Notes: generated by a model from the sequence alone, not told the origin. A DNA stretch of 64,000 nucleotides from Blastococcus sp. URHD0036 (GCF_000701365.1 NZ_JNIK01000014.1:248001-312000); one strand, 5' to 3'; positions 7,429 through 17,233 are shown, counted from the stretch's first letter. Translations and numbers: made by a program.

Positions 7429-8898
7429 TCATCGGCCCAGCACCCGGTCCTCGCCGCCGGCGCGCTTGGACGCGTCCTTGTAGTCGCTGTACTGGTAGGG
7501 GTTCTCCAGGATCTCGGCCTCGGCCTCGGGCATCTCCGGGAACATCCCGGCCTGCCAGGTCTCCTCGCCGCAGGCGCCGCGGAGGTACTCGATGGTGTCC
7601 TCGATCTCCGACCGCACCGCGGCCAGGTCGACCCCGACGAGCTTCCCCTCGGACTTCACGATCCGGCCGTCGACCAGCACGGTGTGCACGTCGCCGCGCT
7701 GGGCCTGGAACGCCACGTGCCCGAAGGGGTTGAGCAGCGGGAACGACACCGGCGAGGAGTCGTTCTTGATGAGGACGACGTCGGCCTTGCGCCCCACCTC
7801 GAGCCGGCCGAGGTCGCCGGCGCGGCCGATGGTGTGCGCGCCGCCGCGGGTGCACCACTCGACGACGTCGCGGGCGCGCAGCCGCAGGTGGGTGATGGTC
7901 TCGCCCTTGAGGTGGGCCTCCATGTGCTCGCTCATCCGGTCGGCGTTGAGCGTCGCGCGCATCGCGGAGAACATGTCGCCGCTCCACCACACGCTGGTGT
8001 CCATCGACAGCGAGACGGGGATGCCGTAGGTGAGCACCTGCTCGGTCGGCGCGTGGCCCTGGCCGGCGCTGCACTCGGACTCGGTGGCCACGGAGATCGA
8101 GCCGCCGGTGCCGGCGATCCGCTGGTAGCTGTCGCGGGTGAGCGTGGAGGCGTGCACGTAGGTGGTCTCCGGCGTCATGAAGCCGCCGTCGTACATCTGC
8201 TGGATGCCGGTGTCGTTGGTCGCGCCCCACACGCCCGCGTGCGTGGTGACCGGCAGCCCGAGCTCGCGGGCCACCTCGAAGGCGGCCTTCTCCGGGAACG
8301 CCGGGTCGCCGGTGACGTCGAAGGCGATCTGCACGCCCATCCGGTCGTCGCGCTCGTCGCGCAGCCGCTCGAGGAAGGAGCGGACGGCGGGGTCGGCGGT
8401 CCACTCCCACGGCCCGGCCTGGATGTTGCCGTAGGCGAACACGAAGCGGCCCGGCGTGGAGCGGAGCGCGTCGAGGGCGGCCTCGGCGTGCTCGACGCTC
8501 TGCAGGTTGTGCGACCAGTCGACCGTCGTCGTCACGCCCGCGTCGAGGGACTCGATCGCGGCCAGGCGGTTGCCCGCGGCGATGTCCTGCGGGCGGAACT
8601 TCTTGCCGTGCTCGAGGTAGTACCAGACGAAGTACTGGGTGAGCGTCCAGTCGGCGCCGTAGCCGCGCATCGCGGTCTGCCACATGTGCCGGTGGGTGTC
8701 GATCATGCCGGGCATGACGATACCGCCGGACGCGTCGATCTCCTGCGTCCCCTCCGGGACGTCGAGGGCGGGTCCGACGGCGGCGATCCGCCCGTCGACG
8801 ACCAGGACGTCGGCGCCGGCCAGCACGCTGCCGGCGTCGTCCATGGGCAGCACGGTGCCGCCCCGCAGGACGACGGGTCCGCTGTTCGGCTCGCTCAT
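7429..8898 (-). CDS. Amidohydrolase (metal-dependent, TrzA/AtzB/SsnA-like)
   Basis: A 489-residue TIM-barrel hydrolase with the family's N-terminal beta-sandwich (GGTVLPMDDAGSVLAGADVL), metal-binding D67-T-H69-R-H71 in MIDTHRHMWQ, a further metal His in THAGVWG, an ESECSAGQGHAP stretch, and an acidic residue in LSMDTSVWW that likely ends strand 8. The C-terminus closes the sandwich (ADVVLIKND). The likely reaction is hydrolytic deamination or ring opening of a cyclic C-N bond; the substrate cannot be read. The ATG follows GGAGGAG. It is co-oriented with iclR and divergent from the CoA-transferase set, which argues for a shared catabolic pathway. Confidence 0.88.
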   Translation of the reverse strand: MSEPNSGPVVLRGGTVLPMDDAGSVLAGADVLVVDGRIAAVGPALDVPEGTQEIDASGGIVMPGMIDTHRHMWQTAMRGYGADWTLTQYFVWYYLEHGKKFRPQDIAAGNRLAAIESLDAGVTTTVDWSHNLQSVEHAEAALDALRSTPGRFVFAYGNIQAGPWEWTADPAVRSFLERLRDERDDRMGVQIAFDVTGDPAFPEKAAFEVARELGLPVTTHAGVWGATNDTGIQQMYDGGFMTPETTYVHASTLTRDSYQRIAGTGGSISVATESECSAGQGHAPTEQVLTYGIPVSLSMDTSVWWSGDMFSAMRATLNADRMSEHMEAHLKGETITHLRLRARDVVEWCTRGGAHTIGRAGDLGRLEVGRKADVVLIKNDSSPVSFPLLNPFGHVAFQAQRGDVHTVLVDGRIVKSEGKLVGVDLAAVRSEIEDTIEYLRGACGEETWQAGMFPEMPEAEAEILENPYQYSDYKDASKRAGGEDRVLGR

Positions 8899-8998
8899 GA
8901 GGGCTCCTCCTCGACGGGACGACGACACTGTCGGACGCCCGTCCGCATCACGGACACGGGCGCCGGGTGCGGCCACACTGGCCGCGGGGGAGGCGACG

Positions 8999-9037
8999 TG
9001 TCAAGGCGGGGCGCAGACGATCACGGACCGTTTGACA
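8999..9037. promoter_or_regulatory. Divergent -35 elements between amidohydrolase and CoA-transferase genes
   Basis: A TTGACA on the plus strand (9032-9037) and a TTGACA on the minus strand (TGTCAA, 8999-9004) face away from each other with 27 bases between. Plausible but weak -10 boxes lie about 18 bases downstream of each (GAGACT on plus, CAGTGT on minus). This arrangement fits one regulator, probably the neighbouring IclR protein, controlling both transcription units. Confidence 0.4.
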
Positions 9038-9116
9038 GTCGCCGCGAGGCACCCCGAGACTCTGGCGGACGGCTGTCCGCACAGCGGCTGGCCACGGCGG
9101 AGGGACACATGCGGGA

Positions 9117-10286
9117 ATGACAACGACTGTGCCCGGCGGGCCGCTCTCCGGGCTCCTGGTGGCCGACTTCTCCCGCATCCTCGCCGGCCCCTACGCGACC
9201 ATGCTGCTGGCCGACCTGGGCGCCGAGGTGGTCAAGGTCGAGGGTCCCGGCGGTGACGACACCCGCACCTGGGCGCCACCGGTGCGCGAGGGCGTGAGCA
9301 CCTACTACCTGGGGGTCAACCGCAACAAGCGCTCCGTGGCGCTGGACCTCAAGGACCCCGACGACGTCGCGGCGGCCCGCGAGCTGGCCCGCCGCGCCGA
9401 CGTCGTCGTGGAGAACTTCAAGCCCGGCGGCCTGGCCCGCTTCGGCCTCGACTACGACTCGGTCGCCGCGACGAACCCGGCGGTCGTGTATGCCTCCATC
9501 AGCGGCTTCGGCAGCGGTCCCGGCGGGCGCGCGCTGCCCGGCTACGACCTCATCGTGCAAGCGATCTCCGGCCTGATGAGCCTGACCGGCGATCCCCAGG
9601 GCGACCCCTACCGCGCCGGGGTGGCCGTGTTCGACGTGATGGCCGGGCTGCACGCCACGATCGGCGTCCTCTCCGCGCTGAACCTCCGGCACGAGACCGG
9701 GCGCGGGCAGCACGTCGAGGTCAACCTGCTCGCCTCGGCGATGTCGGGGCTGGTGAACCAGACCAGCGCGTTCGTCGCCGGCGGCGTCGTCCCGTTCCGG
9801 ATGGGCAACAGCCACCCGAGCCTGTTCCCGTACGAGCCGCTGCCGTGCTCCGACGGCGACCTGATCATCACCGCCGGCAACGACGGGCAGTTCCGGAAGC
9901 TGTGCGAGGTGCTCGGGCTCCCGGAGCTGGCCGCGGACCCGCGCTTCCTGCGCAACGAGGACCGGACGGCGAACCGCGACGAGCTGCGCCCGCTGCTGGT
10001 CGAGCGGCTGCGCACCCGCACCAAGATGGAGTGGTTCCGCGACATCATCGGCGCGGGCGTCCCGTGCGGGCCGATCAACACCGTCGACCAGGGCATCGCC
10101 TTCGCCGAGGAGGTCGGCCTGGACCCGGTGGTGACCGTGGGGGAGGGGGCCGACGCGATGCCCTCGATCCGCAACCCGATCCGCTTCTCCGACACCGCCG
10201 CCACCTACCGGCTGCCCCCGCCGCGGGTCGACGAGCACGGCGAGGAGATCCGCCGCTGGCTGGCCGCACCGGAGGAGAGCCCGTGA
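9117..10286 (+). CDS. Class III (CaiB/BaiF) CoA-transferase
   Basis: A 389-residue family III CoA-transferase that moves CoA between carboxylic acids. Landmarks: GLLVADFSRILAGPYATMLLADLGAEVVKVE at the N-terminus, NRNKRSVALDLK, VENFKPG, PGYDLIVQAISG, and VAVFDVMAG with Asp173 at the position of the catalytic Asp169 of formyl-CoA transferase. It also has HETGRGQHVEVNL and IPCGP-like GVPCGPINT. It opens the plus-strand catabolic operon and overlaps the next gene by GTGA. GGAGG lies 12-16 bases before the ATG. The acid it activates is unknown. Confidence 0.92.
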   Translation: MTTTVPGGPLSGLLVADFSRILAGPYATMLLADLGAEVVKVEGPGGDDTRTWAPPVREGVSTYYLGVNRNKRSVALDLKDPDDVAAARELARRADVVVENFKPGGLARFGLDYDSVAATNPAVVYASISGFGSGPGGRALPGYDLIVQAISGLMSLTGDPQGDPYRAGVAVFDVMAGLHATIGVLSALNLRHETGRGQHVEVNLLASAMSGLVNQTSAFVAGGVVPFRMGNSHPSLFPYEPLPCSDGDLIITAGNDGQFRKLCEVLGLPELAADPRFLRNEDRTANRDELRPLLVERLRTRTKMEWFRDIIGAGVPCGPINTVDQGIAFAEEVGLDPVVTVGEGADAMPSIRNPIRFSDTAATYRLPPPRVDEHGEEIRRWLAAPEESP

Positions 10287-11089
10287 CCGAGTACCCGACC
10301 GCGCTCGGCGCCTCGACCCGCGAGTCGATCACCCTGCTGGGCTCCGACCTCGCCCGCGACGTCATGGGCACCGTGGGCTTCGGCGAGCTGGCGTTCTGGC
10401 TGGCCACCCAGCGCCGTCCCACCCCCGGCGAGACCCGGGTCTTCGAGGCGGTGCTGGCCGCGCTGGCCGACCACGGCTTCACGCCGACCGCGATCGTCAC
10501 CCGGCTGACCTACCTGTCGGCGCCGGACTCGGTGCAGGGCGCGCTGGCCGCGGGGCTGCTCGGTGGCGGCTCCCGCTTCCTCGGCGTCACCGAGGACTGC
10601 GGCCGGTTCCTGCACGACGTCCTCGCCGGCGCCGGCGAGCTGCCCGCCGACGACGCCGGCTGGGACGCCCTCGCGCTGGAGACCGTCACCGCCCAGCGCG
10701 CGGCGCGCCGGTTCGTGCCGGGCCTCGGGCACCACGTGCACAAGGACGGCGACCCGCGCACCCCGCGGCTCTTCGAGATCGCCGCCGAGGAGGGGCTGGT
10801 CGGGCCGCACCTGGCGCTGTTCGCCGCCATCGGCCGGGTGCACCCGCAGGTGCTGGGGAAGACGCTGCCGCTCAACGGGGCCGGCGTCTGCGGCGCCGCG
10901 CTGGCCGACCTCGGGCTGCCGCTGGAGCTGCTGCGCGGGTTCGCCCTGCTGGCCCGGACCGCCGGGCTGATCGGGCAGCTGGCCGAGGAACTGCGCCACC
11001 CCGTGGCCAACGACGTCTTCCTCTCGGTCGACCTGAACAACCGCTCGGTCGCGCCGGACCCCTACGTCCCCGAGCCCCTGGAGGGCTGA
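10283..11089 (+). CDS. Citryl-CoA lyase / citrate synthase-like protein
   Basis: A 268-residue protein, much shorter than citrate synthase, matching the short citryl-CoA-lyase group of the citrate synthase superfamily. It keeps GLGHHVHKDGDPRTPRL, the equivalent of the synthase's G-H-x-V-Y-K...DPR catalytic stretch, LNGAGVCGAAL, and a C-terminal DPYVPEPLEG. It likely cleaves or forms a C-C bond of an acyl-CoA and releases acetyl-CoA or a similar product. The GTG start overlaps the CoA-transferase stop. Together the two genes suggest that an activated polycarboxylate is cleaved. Confidence 0.82.
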   Translation: MTEYPTALGASTRESITLLGSDLARDVMGTVGFGELAFWLATQRRPTPGETRVFEAVLAALADHGFTPTAIVTRLTYLSAPDSVQGALAAGLLGGGSRFLGVTEDCGRFLHDVLAGAGELPADDAGWDALALETVTAQRAARRFVPGLGHHVHKDGDPRTPRLFEIAAEEGLVGPHLALFAAIGRVHPQVLGKTLPLNGAGVCGAALADLGLPLELLRGFALLARTAGLIGQLAEELRHPVANDVFLSVDLNNRSVAPDPYVPEPLEG

Positions 11090-11092
11090 CCC

Positions 11093-12058
11093 GTGCGCGC
11101 CGCCGTCCTGACGACCCCGGGCTCGACGCCGGTCTGGAGCGAGCACCCCGACCCGGCGCCGGGCGGCACGCGGGTGCGGGTCACGGCGGCGGCGGTCGTC
11201 CCGCTCGACCTGCTCTGCGCCTCCGGGACGTCGTACTTCGGGTCGCCGGCCTGCCCCTACGTGCCGGGCACCCAGGGCGTCGGCGTCGTGGCGGAGTCGG
11301 GGTCGTTCGCCCCGGGCACCCGGGTGTTCTTCGAGACCGCGGCCGGCCGGGCACCGGTCGACGGGAGCCTCGCGGAGCTCTGCGCGACGCCCGACGACAT
11401 GGTCGTGCCGATCGAGGCCGACGTCGACGACGTGGCGGTCGCGGCGCTGGGCATGTCCGCGGTGGCCGCGTGGATGGCGCTCACCGTCCGCGGCCGGTTC
11501 CGTCCCGGCGAGCGGGTGCTGGTGCTCGGCGCCGGGGGAGCCGTGGGCCAGGCCGCCGTCGGCGCGGCCCGGGCGCTGGGCGCCGGCCGGGTGGTGGCCG
11601 TGTGCCGGTCCGCCGAGGCACGGGAACGCGCCGGTCGGGCCGGCGCCGACGCCGCCGTCCCGCTGGACGGCGACGCCGGAGCACTCGCCGACGCGTTCAC
11701 CGCGGCGCTCGGTGGTCCCGCCGACGTCGTGGTCGACCCCGTGTGCGGCGTCGCCGCCACCGCCGCCGCGCGGGTGCTGGCCCCCGGCGGCCGGCTGGTG
11801 AACCTCGGGAGCGCGTCCGGCGACACGGCCGAGTTCTCCTCCGCGGTGCTGCGCAGCCGGTCGGCGGAGATCCTCGGCTACACCAACGTCACGCTGACGC
11901 CCGGGCAGCGACGGAACGCGCTCACCGCCGTGCTCCGGCACGCCGCCGCGGGGGAGCTGGCCGTGGCCGCCGACGCGCTGCCGATGGCCGACGTCGCCGC
12001 GGCCTGGGACCGGCAGGCCGCCGGCCGCGCGACCCGCAGACAGGTACTGATCCCGTGA
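11093..12058 (+). CDS. MDR-family NAD(P)-dependent alcohol dehydrogenase/quinone reductase
   Basis: A 321-residue medium-chain dehydrogenase. It has a GroES-like N-domain (1-115), then a Rossmann domain with LVLGAGGAVGQAAVGAARALGAGRVV near residue 145. Structural and catalytic zinc cysteines are absent, as in quinone oxidoreductases. The GTG start lies three bases after the citryl-CoA-lyase stop, so it is in the operon. Probable role: reduction or oxidation of a pathway intermediate. Substrate unknown. Confidence 0.85.
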   Translation: MRAAVLTTPGSTPVWSEHPDPAPGGTRVRVTAAAVVPLDLLCASGTSYFGSPACPYVPGTQGVGVVAESGSFAPGTRVFFETAAGRAPVDGSLAELCATPDDMVVPIEADVDDVAVAALGMSAVAAWMALTVRGRFRPGERVLVLGAGGAVGQAAVGAARALGAGRVVAVCRSAEARERAGRAGADAAVPLDGDAGALADAFTAALGGPADVVVDPVCGVAATAAARVLAPGGRLVNLGSASGDTAEFSSAVLRSRSAEILGYTNVTLTPGQRRNALTAVLRHAAAGELAVAADALPMADVAAAWDRQAAGRATRRQVLIP

Positions 12059-12945
12059 CCGATGCAGCAGGAGGAGCAGCCGTGGAGCTCGTCACCGAGG
12101 ACAACATCACCGACCTCGCCGTGCAGCGCTGGCAGACCGCGCACGACCCGCGGACGGCGGAGGTCATGACCGCGCTCGTCCGCCACCTGCACGACTTCGC
12201 CCGCGAGGTCCGGCTGACCGAGGCCGAGTGGATCGCCGCCGTGCAGTGGCTCAACCGCACCGGGCAGATCAGCAGCGAGAAGCGGGAGGAGTTCATCCTC
12301 GCCTCCGACGTGCTCGGGCTGTCGATGCTCGTCGTGCAGATGAACCACCGGCTCGACCCGGCCGCGACGCCGGCGACGGTGCTCGGCCCCTTCCACATCC
12401 CGGGCTCGCCGGAGCTGGGCTTCGGTGGCGACATGTCCGACGGCCTGACCGGCGTCCCCCTGTACGTGCACGGGCACGTCCGCGACCTGGCCGGCGCGCC
12501 GGTGCCGGACGCGCGGCTCGACGTCTGGCAGGCCGACGACGAGGGCCTCTACGAGTCCCAGCACCCGGCGGTCGACGAGGCCCGGCTGCGCGGCATCTAC
12601 CGCACCCGTGACGACGGCTCCTACTGCGTGCGCACCATCGCGCCGAGGGGCTACTCGATCCCGATGGACGGGCCGGTCGGCGACCTCGTCTCGGGCACGG
12701 ACATCAGCCACTTCCGCCCGGCGCACGTCCACTTCCTGCTCGACGTCCCCGGCTTCGAGCCGCTGATCACCCACCTGTTCCAGGAGGGCGCGGAATACCT
12801 GGACAGCGACGTCGTCTTCGGCACCAAGCAGGAACTCGTCGTCCGCTTCGAGCAGCGCGAGCCCGGCCCCACGCCGGACGGCGGCAGCAGTGACGTCCCG
12901 TGGGCCGAGGCCCGCTACGACTTCGTGCTGCAGCCGAGGGGCTGA
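12055..12945 (+). CDS. Intradiol ring-cleavage dioxygenase (hydroxyquinol 1,2-dioxygenase-like)
   Basis: A 296-residue non-heme Fe(III) dioxygenase. An N-terminal helical dimerisation part (about 10-100: LAVQRWQTAHDPR, EKREEFILASDVLG) precedes the beta-sandwich. Iron-ligand candidates are the Tyr of GIYRTRDDGSY, the Tyr of GYSIPMDG, and the two His of RPAHVHFLL. VLGPFHIPG and DGPVGDL favour hydroxyquinol or catechol dioxygenase over protocatechuate. The GTG at 12055 overlaps the previous stop; an alternative GTG at 12082 has a better GGAGGAG. It would cleave a trihydroxybenzene-type ring in the same pathway as its neighbours. Confidence 0.88.
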   Translation: MTDAAGGAAVELVTEDNITDLAVQRWQTAHDPRTAEVMTALVRHLHDFAREVRLTEAEWIAAVQWLNRTGQISSEKREEFILASDVLGLSMLVVQMNHRLDPAATPATVLGPFHIPGSPELGFGGDMSDGLTGVPLYVHGHVRDLAGAPVPDARLDVWQADDEGLYESQHPAVDEARLRGIYRTRDDGSYCVRTIAPRGYSIPMDGPVGDLVSGTDISHFRPAHVHFLLDVPGFEPLITHLFQEGAEYLDSDVVFGTKQELVVRFEQREPGPTPDGGSSDVPWAEARYDFVLQPRG

Positions 12946-13211
12946 CGGCCGGGCCGCGGCGTGGCGTGGCGCGGCTGGACAGCCGGCCGCGCCGGCGACT
13001 CCGTGGTCCGGGCGACGAGCGCCAGCCCGCCGGTGAGCAGGACGACGTAGAGCACCGGCAGCGCCGCCGGCCCGGCGAGGGCGAGGCCGGCGACGGTCGC
13101 TGCGACCAGGGTGGCCGTCCCGATCCAGAACCGGCGCCGCAGCCGGCGGACGGCGGGCGCGAGCAGCTCCTGCTCGAGCGCGGCGAGGACCTGGTGGTCG
13201 TGCCTGTCCAT
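12915..13211 (-). CDS. Small two-helix membrane protein, DUF3040-like
   Basis: A 98-residue protein: an N-terminal amphipathic stretch (MDRHDHQVLAALEQELL), a basic patch, two hydrophobic segments (about 30-50 and 52-68) and a Pro/Arg-rich tail. The pattern resembles small actinobacterial DUF3040 proteins, but I cannot confirm membership. The ATG follows GTGGAGG. Its 3' end overlaps the dioxygenase gene by 31 bases. It lies downstream of ctaD on the same strand. Confidence 0.6.
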   Translation of the reverse strand: MDRHDHQVLAALEQELLAPAVRRLRRRFWIGTATLVAATVAGLALAGPAALPVLYVVLLTGGLALVARTTESPARPAVQPRHATPRPGRQPLGCSTKS

Positions 13212-13263
13212 GTCTGCCTCCACGTGCTCGGGAGGGAGGGGGCCGTGCCCGGGTCGGGTCGGC

Positions 13264-15018
13264 TCAGGTCGGGTCGGGGTCGTTCGGCCCCTGCCGGGGG
13301 CCGGCGGTGCCACCGACCTCGGCGGCGTACGGCTGGTGCCGCTTGCCGACGTGCGCCTCCGCGTGCAGCCGCTCGATGAGTTCCGGGTGGTGCGCCTCGA
13401 ACGCCGGGCGCTCCGAGCGGATCTTCGGGATGGCGAGGAAGTTGTGCCGCGGGGGCGGGGAGGAGGTCGCCCACTCCAGCGAGTTCCCGTACCCCCAGGG
13501 GTCGTCCGCCGTCGCCAGCTGCCCGCGCCGCCACGAGTGCACCACGTTGTAGACGAACGGGATGATCGACGCCCCGAGGACGAAGGAGAAGACCGTCGAG
13601 ACGGTGTTGAGCGTCGTGAACCCGTCGTCGGCCTGGTAGTCCACGTACCGGCGCGGCATGCCCTCGCCGCCCAGCCAGTGCTGGACGAGGAACGTGCCGT
13701 GGAACCCGACGAAGGTCATCCAGAACTGGAGCTTCCCCAGCGGCTCGTCGAGGAACCGGCCGCACAGCTTCGGGAACCAGAAGGCGATCCCGGCGTTGGC
13801 GGCGAACACCACGGTGCCGAAGACGACGTAGTGGAAGTGGGCGACGACGAAGTAGCTGTCGTTGAGGTGCCAGTCCAGCGGCGGGCTGGCCAGCAGCACG
13901 CCGGTCAGGCCGCCCAGCAGGAACGTGACCAGGAAGCCCACCGACCAGAGCATCGGCGTCTCGAACGTCAACTGGCCGCGCCACATCGTGCCGATCCAGT
14001 TGAAGAACTTGATCCCGGTCGGGACGGCGATGAGGTAGGTCGTGAAGGCGAAGAAGGGCAGCAGGACCGCGCCCGTGGCGTACATGTGGTGGGCCCACAC
14101 CGCGACCGACAGGATCGCGATCAGCATCGTCGCGCCGACCATGCCCTTGTAGCCGAACAGCGGTTTCCGGCTGAACACCGGGATGATCTCGGTGATGATG
14201 CCGAAGAACGGCAGCGCGATGATGTAGACCTCGGGGTGGCCGAAGAACCAGAACAGGTGCTGCCACAGCATCGGCCCGCCGTCCGCGCGGGTGAACACCA
14301 GCGAGCCCAGGTTCCGGTCCGAGAGGTTCACCAGCAGCGCCGCGGTCAGGATCGGGAACGCGAACAGCACCAGCAGGCTGGTGACCAGCGTGTTCCAGGT
14401 GAAGATCGGCATCCGGAACATCGTCATCCCGGGCGCCCGCAGGCAGACGATCGTGGCGATGAAGTTGACGGAGCCGAGGATCGTGCCCAGCCCGCCGACC
14501 GCCAGCCCGGTGAACCAGAGCGTGGCGCCGGCGCCCGGGGAGTGCACGCCGTCCGACAGCGGGATGTAGGCGTACCAGCCGAAGTCGGCGGCGCCGCTGG
14601 GGGTGAGGAACCCGCCGGCGGCGATGAGCCCGCCGAAGAGGAACAGCCAGTAGGACAGGGCGTTCAGGCGGGGGAACGCGACGTCGGGGGCGCCGATCTG
14701 CAGCGGCATGATCAGGTTCGCGAACGCGAAGAACAGCGGCGTCGCGAAGAGCAGCAGCATGATCGTGCCGTGCATGGTGAACAGCTGGTTGTACTGCTCG
14801 GGCGACAGGTACTGCAGGCCCGGACGGGCCAGTTCGCCGCGCATCAGCATGGCCATCAGCCCGCCGGCGCCGAACCAGGCGAACGACGTCACCAGGTACA
14901 TCAGGCCGATGGTCTTGTGGTCGGTGGTCCGCAGCAGGTTCGACAGCCGCGAGCCCTTCGCGGGCGGCGGGGCGGCGGTCGGCCGGGTGACGAACGGCCG
15001 CGGCGCGAGTGTGGTCAT
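13264..15018 (-). CDS. ctaD: Cytochrome c oxidase subunit I
   Basis: The 584-residue catalytic subunit of an aa3-type oxidase in the cytoplasmic membrane, with about 12 helices. The heme a ligand His is in [15 protein letters not shown] carries the CuB His and the Tyr cross-link partner, the [10 protein letters not shown] pair completes CuB, and the heme a3/a His pair is in [16 protein letters not shown] with downstream K-channel residues is intact. No subunit II, III or cytochrome bc genes accompany it, so it looks like an extra copy; the main set is presumably elsewhere. The ATG at MTTLAPRPF was chosen because an upstream in-frame ATG lacks support. Confidence 0.96.
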   Translation of the reverse strand: MTTLAPRPFVTRPTAAPPPAKGSRLSNLLRTTDHKTIGLMYLVTSFAWFGAGGLMAMLMRGELARPGLQYLSPEQYNQLFTMHGTIMLLLFATPLFFAFANLIMPLQIGAPDVAFPRLNALSYWLFLFGGLIAAGGFLTPSGAADFGWYAYIPLSDGVHSPGAGATLWFTGLAVGGLGTILGSVNFIATIVCLRAPGMTMFRMPIFTWNTLVTSLLVLFAFPILTAALLVNLSDRNLGSLVFTRADGGPMLWQHLFWFFGHPEVYIIALPFFGIITEIIPVFSRKPLFGYKGMVGATMLIAILSVAVWAHHMYATGAVLLPFFAFTTYLIAVPTGIKFFNWIGTMWRGQLTFETPMLWSVGFLVTFLLGGLTGVLLASPPLDWHLNDSYFVVAHFHYVVFGTVVFAANAGIAFWFPKLCGRFLDEPLGKLQFWMTFVGFHGTFLVQHWLGGEGMPRRYVDYQADDGFTTLNTVSTVFSFVLGASIIPFVYNVVHSWRRGQLATADDPWGYGNSLEWATSSPPPRHNFLAIPKIRSERPAFEAHHPELIERLHAEAHVGKRHQPYAAEVGGTAGPRQGPNDPDPT

Positions 15019-15191
15019 GCGGGCCTGCAGGCGGACCGGGCGACCGGGGACGACGTCCTCATGTGCACCTCCGTCGGGGACGGGCGGAGCGGAGTGCACC
15101 CAGACTGGACCCCTCAGCGGCGGAGCGGAACCCTCCGGGTCGCGGCGGTGTCGCGGCCGTGGGGAGCGCCGCGGGTGGGAAGGTGCCGGGC

Positions 15192-16676
15192 ATGCCGCGG
15201 CTGAACGCCACCACCCTGTCCACGCTGGGCCCGTCGGTCTCGACGCCCCGCTACGACCGGGCGGCCGTGCGGCCGGGGATCGTGCACCTCGGCGTCGGCG
15301 GGTTCCACCGCTCCCACCAGGCGCTGTACGTCGAGCGCCTGCTGGAGGCCGGTCAGCGGGACTGGGGCATCTGCGGCGTCGGCGTGCTCCCCGGTGACCG
15401 CCGGATGGCCCAGGTCATGGCGGCCCAGGACGGCCTGTACACGCTCGTCGTGAAGCACCCCGACGGCTTCCTCGACGCCCGCGTCGTCGGCTCGGTCGTC
15501 GAGTACCTGTTCGCGCCCGACGACCCGGAGACCGTCGTCGAGCGGATGGCGGCGGAGGCCACGCGGATCGTCTCGCTGACCGTCACGGAGGGCGGCTACA
15601 ACACCTCGGCGGCGACCGGCGAGTTCGTCGGCGACGCCCCGGACGTGCTCGCCGACCTCCGTCCGGCCGCGACCCTGCGGACGTCGTTCGGGCTGGTCAC
15701 CGAGGCGCTGGCCCGCCGCCGCGCGCGGGGGCTCCCGCCCTTCACGGTGGTGTCCTGCGACAACATCCCGCACAACGGCGACCTGGCCCGGCGCAGCTTC
15801 GCCGCCTTCGCCGCGCTGCGGGACCCGGACCTGGGGGAGTGGGTGGCCGCCGAGGTGGCCTTCCCGAACTCCATGGTCGACCGGATCACGCCGGTCACCA
15901 CCGACGAGGACCGCGCCGAGCTGGCCCGGCGGTTCGGTGTCGAGGACGCCTGGCCGGTGGTCTGCGAGCCGTGGACCCAGTGGGTGCTGGAGGACGCGTT
16001 CCCGGCCGGCCGCCCGCCGCTGGAGGACGTCGGCGTGCAGCTGGTCGCCGACGTCGCGCCCTACGAGCTCATGAAGCTGCGGCTGCTCAACGCCGGGCAC
16101 CAGGTGCTGGCCCACCTCGGCCGGCTGGCCGGGCTCGAGTACGTGCACGAGGCCTGCCAGGACCCGCTGTTCCGCGTGTTCCTGCGCGGCTACCTCGACG
16201 AGGAGGCGACCCCGACGCTCGCCCCGGTGCCCGGCATCGACCTGGACCGGTACAAGGCCGACCTGATCGGCCGGTTCGCCAACCCGCAGGTCCGCGACAC
16301 CCTCGATCGCGTAAGGGAGAACGCCTCCGACCGGGTTCCGCAGTTCCTGCTCCCGGTGATCCGGGCGAACCTCGCCCGCGGCGGCGAGATCCGCCGCTCG
16401 GCCGCGGTGCTGGCCGGCTGGGCCCGCGCCGCCGAGGGCGCCGACGACGCCGGCCTGCCCCTGGCGCTGGTCGACCCGCGGGCCGAGGCGCTGGGTGCCG
16501 GGGCGGACCGGCAGGCGACCGAGCCGCTGGCCTTCCTGGCCGACCGGGACGTCTTCGGCGACCTCGCCGACGACGACCGGTTCGCCGCCGCCTACACCGG
16601 CGCGCTGGCCTCGCTGCGCGAACGGGGCGCCCGCGCCACCGTGCAGGAGCTGGTCAGCCCGCGTCGGCGGGGCTGA
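15192..16676 (+). CDS. Mannitol dehydrogenase family oxidoreductase (polyol/hexuronate)
   Basis: A 494-residue long-chain polyol dehydrogenase. The N-terminal Rossmann domain carries [24 protein letters not shown] and [11 protein letters not shown] are typical, and the catalytic K-x4-N-x2-H is seen in [13 protein letters not shown] near residue 295. The likely reaction is oxidation of mannitol, arabinitol or a related polyol, or reduction of fructuronate or mannonate. It is a single gene divergent from ctaD, overlapping the FMN reductase at the 3' end by 23 bases. Confidence 0.93.
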   Translation: MPRLNATTLSTLGPSVSTPRYDRAAVRPGIVHLGVGGFHRSHQALYVERLLEAGQRDWGICGVGVLPGDRRMAQVMAAQDGLYTLVVKHPDGFLDARVVGSVVEYLFAPDDPETVVERMAAEATRIVSLTVTEGGYNTSAATGEFVGDAPDVLADLRPAATLRTSFGLVTEALARRRARGLPPFTVVSCDNIPHNGDLARRSFAAFAALRDPDLGEWVAAEVAFPNSMVDRITPVTTDEDRAELARRFGVEDAWPVVCEPWTQWVLEDAFPAGRPPLEDVGVQLVADVAPYELMKLRLLNAGHQVLAHLGRLAGLEYVHEACQDPLFRVFLRGYLDEEATPTLAPVPGIDLDRYKADLIGRFANPQVRDTLDRVRENASDRVPQFLLPVIRANLARGGEIRRSAAVLAGWARAAEGADDAGLPLALVDPRAEALGAGADRQATEPLAFLADRDVFGDLADDDRFAAAYTGALASLRERGARATVQELVSPRRRG

Positions 16677-17175
16677 CGGGCCGTCCGACGCCGCGGGTGG
16701 CCGCCACCTGCGGTCCGGCGGTGGCGACCCACGGGTCGAGCACGGCCGGGTCGTCCCACGAGCGGTCGATCAGGTACAGCCCCCGGGTCGGGGTGGTGGC
16801 GCCGAGTTCGGTGAGCACCGGCTTGAGCAGCAGGTCCGGCGCCAGCGCGTGCGCCGGCCCGCCGCCGAGCATCAGCGGCACGGCGACCACGCCGGCCAGG
16901 TCGCCGGTGCCCACCTGGTCGAGGAACAGCTTCAGCAGACCGGTGTAGGTGCCCTTGTAGGTGGGGCTGGCGACGACCGCGACCTCGGCCTCCCGCAGCG
17001 CGCGGACGGCGTCCTCGACGGCGGGGTCGCCCCAGCCGAGGAGGCCGGCTCCCAGGTCGATCACGTCGACGACCCGGTCCGGCGGGGCGCCGGTGAGCCG
17101 TTCGAGGACGGACTCGGCGGCGGCGCGGGTCCGGGACCGGGGCTTGGGGTTGCCGACGACGGCGAGGGTGCTCAC
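16654..17175 (-). CDS. NAD(P)H-dependent FMN reductase (SsuE/MsuE-like)
   Basis: A 173-residue flavodoxin-fold reductase with the phosphate-binding loop VVGNPKPRSRT at the start and SPTYKGTYTGLLKLFLDQ, typical of SsuE/MsuE-type enzymes that supply FMNH2 to sulfonate monooxygenases. I favour the GTG that gives MSTLAVVGNPKP; an ATG six codons upstream (17193) is possible. It is divergent from the SAM-IV riboswitch gene, and 3.6 kb from an operon encoding three FMN-dependent monooxygenases, which supports a sulfur-scavenging role. Confidence 0.85.
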   Translation of the reverse strand: MSTLAVVGNPKPRSRTRAAAESVLERLTGAPPDRVVDVIDLGAGLLGWGDPAVEDAVRALREAEVAVVASPTYKGTYTGLLKLFLDQVGTGDLAGVVAVPLMLGGGPAHALAPDLLLKPVLTELGATTPTRGLYLIDRSWDDPAVLDPWVATAGPQVAATRGVGRPVSPADAG

Positions 17176-17204
17176 GACACCAATCCCTACCATCCCGATC
17201 GTGT

Positions 17205-17233
17205 TTGACGGGTAAGCCGGTCTCTGTCATCGT
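17205..17233 (+). promoter_or_regulatory. Promoter before SAM-IV riboswitch 1
   Basis: TTGACG (17205-17210) and CATCGT (17228-17233) are spaced 17 bases apart, placing the transcription start just before the riboswitch's first helix at 17242. The second riboswitch in this window has the same TTGACG-N17-CANNNT layout. Confidence 0.55.
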
